Shown piece by piece: positions 53,934-61,810 of a stretch of DNA of 64,000 nucleotides. A program made the translations under genes and the position numbers. Origin of the DNA: Flavobacterium sp. TAB 87 (lineage in GTDB: Bacteria; Bacteroidota; Bacteroidia; Flavobacteriales; Flavobacteriaceae); the NCBI RefSeq assembly GCF_001529295.1, contig NZ_LLWK01000030.1, forward strand, positions 1 through 64,000. Reading direction: 5' to 3'. Positions within the stretch are counted from its first letter, which is position 1; the number at the start of each line of letters is the position of its first letter. The notes under the pieces were generated by a model. The model was given only the letters and a program-made list of their open reading frames with translations, was not told where the DNA came from and did no database searches.

Positions 53934-55304
53934 TTACAGCCCTTTTTGATCAACCAAATAAATTAGTGTAGCCATTGCCGCAGCTCCTAATTCTAATTCT
54001 CTTTTGTTTACTCCGTCGAATGTATCATTTGCTGCATGATGATAATCAAAATAACGCTGAGAATCTGGTTTTAAGCCTGCTTTTACAATTTTATTTGAAG
54101 TTAGATGTCCAATATCTGAACCGCCGTGTCCTTTTGTAAAACTATGAACAAAATACGGCTCAAAAAATGGTTTCCAAGTTAGAATTTTCTCAAAACTAGC
54201 TTCGTCCGATTCAAAATTAAAACCTCTTGGTGAGAATCCGCCTGAATCACTTTCTAAAGCAAAAATATGGTTTTCCCTATTTTGTTTCGCCAACTCTTCG
54301 TATTTCGCTCCACCTCTACCTCCATTTTCTTCATTCATAAATAAAACCACGCGAAGAGTGTTTTTAGGCTTGTAGTTAAGGTTTTTAAGAATTCGCATCA
54401 CTTCCATGCTCTGCACTACTCCTGCTCCATCATCTTGAGAACCATCTGCTAAGTCCCATGAGTCAAGATGTCCGCCAACAATCATATAGTTTTCTGGACT
54501 TTCAGAACCTTTGATTTCTCCAATAACATTATGTGATAAAACATCGGGCAAGGTTTCGCAAGATTGTTTGAAAAAGAATTTTAGATTTGGATTAGCAGCT
54601 AACGATTTACTGAGCAAATTTGCTCCATTTGTACTTATTGCTGCAGTCGGAATATACTCTTCTTGCTTCAAATCACCGTAACTTTGAATTCCCGTATGTG
54701 GATAATCATCTAAACGTAAATTCATAGAACGCACAATTGTGCCTACTGCTCCAAGCTTGGCTGCTTCTTCGGCGCCAGAATAGCGTTGATCGACACAACC
54801 ACCGTAGGATTTGAATGTTTCTATGTGTAAAGGATCCATTGCGCGGTTAAAAAAGACTATTTTTCCTTTTACTTGAGCACCCAATTTCTTTAACTCTTCG
54901 ATTCCTTGAACCTCAACAATTTCGGCAGTCAAACCTGATTTTGCGGTGGCAATAGACCCTCCTAATGCACAAATCGGAACGACTGTTTTGACATTATTGT
55001 CCAAGATATAAGCCGTCTCTTTTTCGCCGCGTACCCAATGTGGCACCATAACTTCTTGCAGGTACACTTTATCTAAACCTAAACTTTGCAGCTGATTTTT
55101 GGTGTACTCGACCGCTTGCGCCGCTTGTTTAGAACCTGACAAACGTCCTCCGATATCATTAGACAGATATTCTAACCAAGTATAACATTTGCCTTCGGTT
55201 AGCGCTTTTTTATAAATTAGCTTAATGTTCTTTTCATCAGTTGATTGAGCAATTGCTACTATTCCGTTTAATAAGAATACAGCAAAAAGAATACTTTTTT
55301 TCAT
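53934..55304 (-). CDS. M28-family zinc peptidase
   Basis: 456 residues from M at 55304. A signal peptide (MKKSILFAVFLLNGIVAIAQ) precedes a PA-like insert domain and a di-zinc catalytic domain. Zinc ligands and active-site residues are seen in GGHLDSWDLADGSQDDGAG, MNEENGGRGG, LESDSGG and KGHGGSDIGH. It resembles the carboxypeptidase Q (PGCP) branch of M28 and should release amino acids from periplasmic or external peptides. The frame is open upstream to 55430, but a TATTTTTG box at 55363-55370 makes the MKKS or MCIMKKS start more likely. Confidence 0.87.
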   Translation of the reverse strand: MKKSILFAVFLLNGIVAIAQSTDEKNIKLIYKKALTEGKCYTWLEYLSNDIGGRLSGSKQAAQAVEYTKNQLQSLGLDKVYLQEVMVPHWVRGEKETAYILDNNVKTVVPICALGGSIATAKSGLTAEIVEVQGIEELKKLGAQVKGKIVFFNRAMDPLHIETFKSYGGCVDQRYSGAEEAAKLGAVGTIVRSMNLRLDDYPHTGIQSYGDLKQEEYIPTAAISTNGANLLSKSLAANPNLKFFFKQSCETLPDVLSHNVIGEIKGSESPENYMIVGGHLDSWDLADGSQDDGAGVVQSMEVMRILKNLNYKPKNTLRVVLFMNEENGGRGGAKYEELAKQNRENHIFALESDSGGFSPRGFNFESDEASFEKILTWKPFFEPYFVHSFTKGHGGSDIGHLTSNKIVKAGLKPDSQRYFDYHHAANDTFDGVNKRELELGAAAMATLIYLVDQKGL

Positions 55305-55362
55305 TATGCACATGTTGTTGTGAGGTTGGTTATTTAAATTACTAAGGAATAGTGTAAAGAAA

Positions 55363-55370
55363 CAAAAATA
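55363..55370 (-). promoter_or_regulatory. -7 box for the M28 peptidase
   Basis: The minus strand reads TATTTTTG, matching TAnnTTTG, 50-60 bases before the chosen start codon. It supports the shorter protein. Confidence 0.5.
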
Positions 55371-55502
55371 GTATTTAAAGCGACAATTTTCAGTTTTACA
55401 TTTTAAATAGATACGAATAAAAAATATCAAAACTACTACCTAGTAGATTCGAAACTATTATACAAACTTTTACTGCGTTTTAATCGTACTATTTATCCAT
55501 AA

Positions 55503-55536
55503 AAAACCCTCCGAAAAACTGATTAACGGAGGGAAT
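55503..55536 (-). terminator. Terminator of the polysaccharide utilization locus
   Basis: CCCTCCG (55507-55513) and CGGAGGG (55527-55533) pair; on the minus strand a T tract follows. It lies 25 bases beyond the GH3 stop codon, closing the locus. Confidence 0.8.
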
Positions 55537-55557
55537 AATAACTAACTAACAAATCAT

Positions 55558-57858
55558 TTAGTTTATTAATTCAAAACTAACTTTATCTTGCGCAGTGGAA
55601 CTTCCTCCAACAAAAACGTCGAATTGCCCTGGCTCTGCTGCATATTTTAAATCGGAATTATAGAATTTCAGATCTTCGACTGATAATATAAAAGAGACTG
55701 TTTTTTGTTCTCCCTTTTTAAGTTCTATTTTTTGAAAGGCTTTTAGTTCACGCACTGGACGGGTTACCGATCCTACAAGATCTCTGATGTACAACTGAAC
55801 CACCTCTTTACCATTAAAATTACCTGTGTTTTTTACGTTAACTGAAACTGTAATTTTTTGATCTGGATTTAATTTTGTCTCCGAAATTTCTAAGTTTGAA
55901 TAGTCGAATGAAGTATAACTTAACCCATATCCGAAAGGGAATAAAGGCTCGTTTCTTTCGTCTATATAATTCGAACGGAATTTTTCAAATTTTCCTTCGG
56001 TATTATTTAAAGGTCTGCCTGTATTCTTGTGCGCGTAATAAATGGGTATCTGTCCCACACTTCTAGGGAAAGTGGCTGTTAATTTTCCTGAAGGATTTAC
56101 ATCTCCAAACAAAACATCAGCAATGGCGTGGCCTGCTTCTGTTCCAGCAAACCAAACATTCAAAATAGAACTAACTGTTTCATTTTCCTCTGTTAAAACT
56201 AAAGGACGACCATCAAACAAAACTAAAACTACTGGTTTTCCTGTTTTTAACAATGCCTGCAATAAGTATTTCTGTGCTTGCGGAATTTGTAAATTAGTGC
56301 GGCTACTACTTTCTCCGCTAAACTCTGCCGACTCGCCTAAAGCGGCAACAATTACATCGGCTTGATTGGCAACTTTTAACGCTTCTTCCAATAATTCTTC
56401 TGCAGAACGATTGTCGCGGTTTAAAGTTTTACCAAACATAGTTGCATTTGTTTCCAACGTTTCATCGTAGGTCAAATTACTTCCTTTAGCATACAAAACT
56501 TTCGTATTTTTTCCTGCCACGTCTTTTATTCCTTGCAACAATGGTATTGATGATCCTGCCTTTGTGGCTACGCTCCAAGTTCCTGACATATTGTTTTCGG
56601 CATCTCCTAACGGACCGATAACTGCAATAGTTCCGGATTTTTTTAGCGGTAATACTTGATTTTCGTTTTTTAGCAATACTAAAGATTGCGCTGCAATATC
56701 ACGTGCTTCTTTGCGAGACGCTTTGGTAAATATTTCGCTTTTTGCTCTCTTATCATTGCCATATCTGTACGGATCTTCAAATAACCCTAGGTCGTATTTT
56801 GCCTCTAATATCAATCGAACGGCATTGTCAATTTGAGCAACAGTTACTTTATTTTCTGTTACCGATTTTTTTAATGTCAATAAAAATCCTTCACCAACCA
56901 TATCCATTTCAATACCCGCGTGCAATGCTAAAGCAGAAACCGTTTGCAAATCGCCTAGTCCATGGTCGATCATTTCATTGATTCCGGTATAATCGGTGAC
57001 AACAAATCCTTTAAATCCCCATTCTTTCCGTAGAACATCTGTCATCAACCATTTGTTTCCAGTAGCCGGAATTCCATCTACTTCGTTGAATGCTGCCATT
57101 GCAGTACCTACTCCTGCCTCAACAGCCGCTTTGAAAGGTGGAAAATAATCATTGTACATGCGCACACGACTCATATCAACCGTATTATAATCGCGTCCTC
57201 CTTCGGGAGCTCCATATAAAGCAAAATGTTTCATACAAGCCAAAATCGAATTATTTTTAGACAGATCATTTTGTTGGTATCCTTTTACCATAGCAACTGC
57301 AATTTTACTTCCTAAGAAAGGATCTTCTCCTGAGCCTTCAGAAACTCTTCCCCAACGTGGATCACGAGAAATATCAACCATAGGCGAAAACGTCCAGTTA
57401 ATTCCGTCGGCACTCGCTTCTTGCGCCGCAATTTGAGCGCTTCTTTCAATTAATTCCATGTCCCAAGTACAAGATAATCCTAGGGGGATTGGAAATGTAG
57501 TTTCGTAACCGTGAATAACATCCATACCAAAAAGCAACGGAATTTTTAGTCGGCTTTTTTCGACCGCAATTTTTTGGACTTCTCTAATTTTTGCCACCGA
57601 TTTAATATTAAATAAGCCTCCCACTTTACCTTCCTCAATATTTTTAGCCACATTCGAACTGTTAGCTTGGCCTGTGGTTATATCACCTGAAGTCGGTAAA
57701 TTTAGTTGTCCTATTTTTTCATCCAACGTCATTTTTACTAATAAATCAGCAATAAATTCTGTTTTTGGCTTTATTTTTTGGGCTTTTTTAAATTCCTTTT
57801 TTTGTCCGTAGCTTAAAAAAGTACCGCTTAAAAAAAGCAGTAAGAATATTTTTTTCAT
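55558..57858 (-). CDS. GH3 beta-glucosidase (BglX type)
   Basis: 766 residues. A signal peptide (MKKIFLLLFLSGTFLSYGQ) leads to a GH3 barrel with catalytic nucleophile aspartate in GFVVTDYTG (about 291), KHFALYGAPEGGRDY, SEGSGEDPFLG and an acid-base domain with the GESAEFSGESSSR stretch. A fibronectin III-like domain (about 665-766) ends it. It cleaves terminal beta-linked glucose from oligosaccharides in the periplasm. It is the last gene of the locus, 33 bases after the glucoamylase-like gene, and would finish breakdown of the imported oligosaccharides. Confidence 0.92.
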   Translation of the reverse strand: MKKIFLLLFLSGTFLSYGQKKEFKKAQKIKPKTEFIADLLVKMTLDEKIGQLNLPTSGDITTGQANSSNVAKNIEEGKVGGLFNIKSVAKIREVQKIAVEKSRLKIPLLFGMDVIHGYETTFPIPLGLSCTWDMELIERSAQIAAQEASADGINWTFSPMVDISRDPRWGRVSEGSGEDPFLGSKIAVAMVKGYQQNDLSKNNSILACMKHFALYGAPEGGRDYNTVDMSRVRMYNDYFPPFKAAVEAGVGTAMAAFNEVDGIPATGNKWLMTDVLRKEWGFKGFVVTDYTGINEMIDHGLGDLQTVSALALHAGIEMDMVGEGFLLTLKKSVTENKVTVAQIDNAVRLILEAKYDLGLFEDPYRYGNDKRAKSEIFTKASRKEARDIAAQSLVLLKNENQVLPLKKSGTIAVIGPLGDAENNMSGTWSVATKAGSSIPLLQGIKDVAGKNTKVLYAKGSNLTYDETLETNATMFGKTLNRDNRSAEELLEEALKVANQADVIVAALGESAEFSGESSSRTNLQIPQAQKYLLQALLKTGKPVVLVLFDGRPLVLTEENETVSSILNVWFAGTEAGHAIADVLFGDVNPSGKLTATFPRSVGQIPIYYAHKNTGRPLNNTEGKFEKFRSNYIDERNEPLFPFGYGLSYTSFDYSNLEISETKLNPDQKITVSVNVKNTGNFNGKEVVQLYIRDLVGSVTRPVRELKAFQKIELKKGEQKTVSFILSVEDLKFYNSDLKYAAEPGQFDVFVGGSSTAQDKVSFELIN

Positions 57859-57891
57859 CTTAGTATGGTATTTATTTGAGCTATTTATTGT

Positions 57892-59280
57892 TTAGATGCC
57901 GTATTTAGTAGAGCTAAAACCTAAATCGGTCAAACCTTTCTTTACTTCAGGACTATTCATAAATAACTTCCATAATAATCCTGTTCGGTAATTTTCAATC
58001 ATGGGAGCAATTGTTCCTTGATCGATGGCTAAATAACGTTTGGCAACCCAATTATAATGTGGAGAAACCGCATCGTAAGGTCCTGCAAAGCCGACGTATT
58101 CGGATTTCTTTTCATCATACAAATAATGAAGTACTTTCATCGATTCTTCGGGAGTGAAAGGAAAAAAAGACAAAGCTGCCGTTGGTGAAATCACACCAGT
58201 ATCATTATTGGGTTGGTGAGCGGTATACCCTGTTGTGCCATCGGAATTGCGCGTGTAGCTCGCAGTTAATCCCCATAGTTTATCGGAGTACCCTTTCCAG
58301 TTTTTAGGATTGGCGATACAATATTGATTCATGATTTTTGCATGATTCTGAATCAAAGTAAAATAATCAGCGTATTGGTCCTTTAATGTGGAAGGATCTA
58401 AACCGAGATGCGAATATTGCCCCCAAAATGATGGTCCCACATTTCCAACCGTTCCATTATAACTAAAAATCACAGAAAGTCCGTATTGAGTTCCGCCATT
58501 TTTAATTGCATCATTTCTAGCCCAACCTTTGTGATAAGCAGAAGCCGAAATAGGATGTGTTGGTGAGGAAGCTGCCATTACATAAGTGATTAAACATTCG
58601 TTATATCCTTCCAATTTAAAGTTCATATCCCAGCCGTAATTCGGTGACCAGTGCCAATACAGTACATCTTCACCTCTAGTGTACCAATCCCATTCGACAC
58701 CGCGCCATAGTTCGTCAGCTTTTGCAGCTAAAGCTTTTTCAGAATCGTTTCCGTTTTTAAAATATTCTCTTACCGTAAGTAAAGCTTGACATACAAAAGA
58801 GGTTTCTACCAAATCTCCACCGTTGTCTTTGGTTCCGAATGGAATCGCTTTTCCGCTTGAATTATCGATCCAATGCGACCAAGCTCCATGAAAACGATCG
58901 GCTTTACCTAGAAAATTTAGTCCTGTTGTTAATCTTGTAACCGCTTCTCCACGTGGCAAAAACCCGCGATCAACGCCCACCACAATTGACATTAAGCCAA
59001 ATGCTGATCCGCCAGTTGTAATAATGTTAGATTCGAAATTTGGATCTTCAGTCAAATAACGTTCTCTCGCTAATTTTGAAATTGGATCTGCGTAATCCCA
59101 AAAGTATTTGATAGCATCCTTTTGAACCTCATCCATAGCTTGAGCATCTGTTAAGGGAGTTACGGGATTTTTAGGTACTGTCGGCAAAGGCGTTCCTCCA
59201 CCGCTTCCTTTATCATCTGGTGATGAGGAACAGGCATTGAAAAAACTAAGTATAGATAGTAGGAATATTGAAATTTTCAT
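57892..59280 (-). CDS. Glucoamylase-like (GH144-type) surface lipoprotein
   Basis: 462 residues. Lipobox SFFNACSSS places a lipidated cysteine at 17, then a Pro/Gly linker (25-45). The rest is an alpha/alpha toroid-type domain with WDYADPISKLARERY, GAWSHWIDNSSG, GDLVETSFVCQALL, EGYNECLITYVM and SFFPFTPEESM. This is the domain called 'glycoamylase' in older annotation. From memory, its characterised Bacteroidota members are endo-beta-1,2-glucanases (GH144), not starch enzymes. Its position between a LamG protein and GH3 fits a glycan-cleaving role. The linkage specificity is inference. Confidence 0.78.
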   Translation of the reverse strand: MKISIFLLSILSFFNACSSSPDDKGSGGGTPLPTVPKNPVTPLTDAQAMDEVQKDAIKYFWDYADPISKLARERYLTEDPNFESNIITTGGSAFGLMSIVVGVDRGFLPRGEAVTRLTTGLNFLGKADRFHGAWSHWIDNSSGKAIPFGTKDNGGDLVETSFVCQALLTVREYFKNGNDSEKALAAKADELWRGVEWDWYTRGEDVLYWHWSPNYGWDMNFKLEGYNECLITYVMAASSPTHPISASAYHKGWARNDAIKNGGTQYGLSVIFSYNGTVGNVGPSFWGQYSHLGLDPSTLKDQYADYFTLIQNHAKIMNQYCIANPKNWKGYSDKLWGLTASYTRNSDGTTGYTAHQPNNDTGVISPTAALSFFPFTPEESMKVLHYLYDEKKSEYVGFAGPYDAVSPHYNWVAKRYLAIDQGTIAPMIENYRTGLLWKLFMNSPEVKKGLTDLGFSSTKYGI

Positions 59281-59349
59281 TCTTTATAAAATAAAGTATT
59301 ACTAAATAGGTACACCTAGAAGTAAACCTCTAAGTGTTGAAATAATTAT

Positions 59350-60327
59350 TTATCTGTTGTCTTTTTCTAATTGATACAAAGAACGTACATCGTTAGACTC
59401 AAGAGCAGTATTGTAAAGTCTGAATTCGTCTAACAAGCCAACATAGCTGGTAGCCCAGTCTTGAGGGCCACCATTATTTTGCGGAGGCGTGGTTTCAAAT
59501 TGATGGTTCCCGAAAACAATCTTACCGTTGGTTGCAACCATTTTAAAATCACCGTATTTTGGCGCATTGTTGCTATTGTCTAAACTACCAGGATTGTCGG
59601 CATATAATACGGCTGTGCCACTTACACCATTAGCTGGAGCATAAGGGAACCCACTTAAATTAGCAGCCAATTCTCCATTTACGTAAGCAGAAATTGTACT
59701 TTTTGTAGCATTATAAGCAAAGACCACATGCACCCATTTGTTTATGTTGCCATCGATATTTACTAACGCACCTTGACCTCTCCAAGCTACGCCATCTCGA
59801 CCATTTTCCATGCTGAATTTTAATCGAATTCGATCTGGAAAAGCACTATCTGGATTTTCAATATATACGTTCAAACCTCCCCAAAATTCGGTTGGTCGCA
59901 CTACAGAAAATATTCCTTGCGCACCTTTGCCTTGCCCTGCAGTGGCAGGATCAATTGTATTGGCCGAATTCATCCAAAAAGAAAAAGTGTAACTGTTTAG
60001 ACTTATAATAGCATTCGAAGCATCGGCAACAAAATAGCGCGCTTCTGTACTAGAGCCATTGTATGCTTTTCCCTTTGGGCCTTCGGCATAACCAATATTG
60101 GTTGCTATAGCATTAGTGATGTTGCCTTTTACATCTGCGATCGTATTTTCAAAATTAAATTTAGCTACTAAATTATCTTTAGCAATTTCATCTGAATTTT
60201 CATAACCTCCTATGGGTTCATACGGAATGGGACTGTTTTCTTTATCGATACTTTCATCATTACAACTCACAAAAACTGACGAAACTAGCGCTAAAGCCAG
60301 CACGTATATATATTTATTATTTTTCAT
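59350..60327 (-). CDS. LamG-domain lipoprotein, probable surface glycan-binding protein
   Basis: 325 residues. The lipobox VFVSCNDE lipidates the cysteine at 22. A LamG/concanavalin-like jellyroll occupies about 52-320 (KFNFENTIADVKGN, YTFSFWMNSANT, WVHVVFAYNATKSTISAYVNG, LLDEFRLYNTAL). No catalytic residues are recognised. It is in the place where many SusC/SusD loci have a surface glycan-binding protein, directly after susD. Confidence 0.75.
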   Translation of the reverse strand: MKNNKYIYVLALALVSSVFVSCNDESIDKENSPIPYEPIGGYENSDEIAKDNLVAKFNFENTIADVKGNITNAIATNIGYAEGPKGKAYNGSSTEARYFVADASNAIISLNSYTFSFWMNSANTIDPATAGQGKGAQGIFSVVRPTEFWGGLNVYIENPDSAFPDRIRLKFSMENGRDGVAWRGQGALVNIDGNINKWVHVVFAYNATKSTISAYVNGELAANLSGFPYAPANGVSGTAVLYADNPGSLDNSNNAPKYGDFKMVATNGKIVFGNHQFETTPPQNNGGPQDWATSYVGLLDEFRLYNTALESNDVRSLYQLEKDNR

Positions 60328-60344
60328 TTTTATGGAATTTTAGA

Positions 60345-61805
60345 TTAATTGTATCCAGGATTTTGAATAGATAAACCAGTTGCTTGTGTAATGAATGCTT
60401 GCGGTAACGGAAAAACTTCGTGTTTACCAACTGTAAAAGTCTTATTATTATCTGCTGTAAAGGCCGCTTTTGCCTGTCCAGTACGAACCAAGTCGAAGAA
60501 ACGATCGTGTTCAAAAGCTAACTCTACTCTTCTTTCTTTCCAAATTGCTAAACGAACTGCATCTTGTGATGTAGCGCTGGTATTTGCAAGTGTCGCTCTA
60601 TTGCGGATTTGATTCAATAATGGAATCGACGCCGCAGTTTGTCCCAATTCGTTTAATGCCTCAGCTTTCATTAAAATAACTTCGGCATACCGAATGTATC
60701 TAATATTCACATCGCTCTCCCAAGCGTCTGTATAAGCCGATGAGTAAGCCTTATAATTGTATCTGTCATTTTCGACCGTGTTTGGTACTACTCGACCATC
60801 GTATAAGGTGGTGCCTTTAAAAATAATAGTTGCGTTTTTTCTAACATCACCAGCTTCATAGGCATCAACTAGACTTTGAGAAGGCGTGTTAAAACCCCAA
60901 CCCCAACCTCCAGCACCGCGGGCGCCCTGAGTTGCAGAATAACCTTCGATTCCTTTGGCAGGAACAGAGCCAACTCCATTTATTTCAAAAATAGATTCTG
61001 CTCCATTTTCTCCTGATAATTTATACATGTCAGCATAATTAGAGACCAAACTATATCCTGTTACTAGATCGCAGTTATCAACTACTTTTTGCCAATTTTT
61101 TTGATAGAGGTTTACTTTTGCCAACAAAGCGTAAGCTGCTCCCTTTGAAGCACGACCTACTTCTGCTGCTGGATAAGCTGATTTTGAAGACAATGTACTA
61201 ATAGCATCGTTCAAGTCACTTTCGATAAAAGCATATACTTCAGCTGGCGTTTTACGAGTCAATTGCATGAGGCGATCTTCTTCTGACGAAGGATTAGGTA
61301 AATGATCAATAATTGGTACACCACCATAGGTTTTTATTAATGTAAAATACATGAAAGCTCTTAAAAATTTAGACTCACCAACCAGTCTTGCGCGAAGATT
61401 TGCATCTGCTTTATCTAATTGCGGAATAATGTTTATTGCTTGGTTGCAACGGTTTATTCCTTCGTAATTGGCATTAAAAACTTCTTCGATAGAAGGACTC
61501 GAGGCATTGTACGTCAAGGCATCCATTAAGTCTTTGTCTGATCCTGTATCTCCAGGTGAAGAGCCTTTGTCAGCATCATCTGATGCAATACTAGATACTC
61601 CGTTCCACGAAAACGAAGACAAATTCCAATTTAAAAATTTATTATAAATTGCAGTTACAAACGACGAAGCTCCATCGTTATTATTAAACAATTCTCTGTC
61701 GTTTGTCGATATAGATTCGGTTTGCTCTACATCCAAATAATCATCTGAACAACCCGACAATAAAAGTGTGGTTAAAACAAATGTGGTTATATATATCTTT
61801 TTCAT
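60345..61805 (-). CDS. SusD/RagB-family glycan-binding lipoprotein
   Basis: 486 residues. Lipobox LLLSGCSDD, then the SusD N-terminal signature YLDVEQTESIS and TPR-like helices (for example LVGESKFLRAFMYFTLIKTYGGVP and YIRYAEVILMKAEALNELG). WKERRVELAFEHDRFFDLVRTG near the C-terminus is characteristic. It caps the SusC channel and presents oligosaccharides. It begins 5 bases after susC ends and precedes the LamG gene by 17 bases. Confidence 0.95.
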   Translation of the reverse strand: MKKIYITTFVLTTLLLSGCSDDYLDVEQTESISTNDRELFNNNDGASSFVTAIYNKFLNWNLSSFSWNGVSSIASDDADKGSSPGDTGSDKDLMDALTYNASSPSIEEVFNANYEGINRCNQAINIIPQLDKADANLRARLVGESKFLRAFMYFTLIKTYGGVPIIDHLPNPSSEEDRLMQLTRKTPAEVYAFIESDLNDAISTLSSKSAYPAAEVGRASKGAAYALLAKVNLYQKNWQKVVDNCDLVTGYSLVSNYADMYKLSGENGAESIFEINGVGSVPAKGIEGYSATQGARGAGGWGWGFNTPSQSLVDAYEAGDVRKNATIIFKGTTLYDGRVVPNTVENDRYNYKAYSSAYTDAWESDVNIRYIRYAEVILMKAEALNELGQTAASIPLLNQIRNRATLANTSATSQDAVRLAIWKERRVELAFEHDRFFDLVRTGQAKAAFTADNNKTFTVGKHEVFPLPQAFITQATGLSIQNPGYN

Positions 61806-61810
61806 AATAA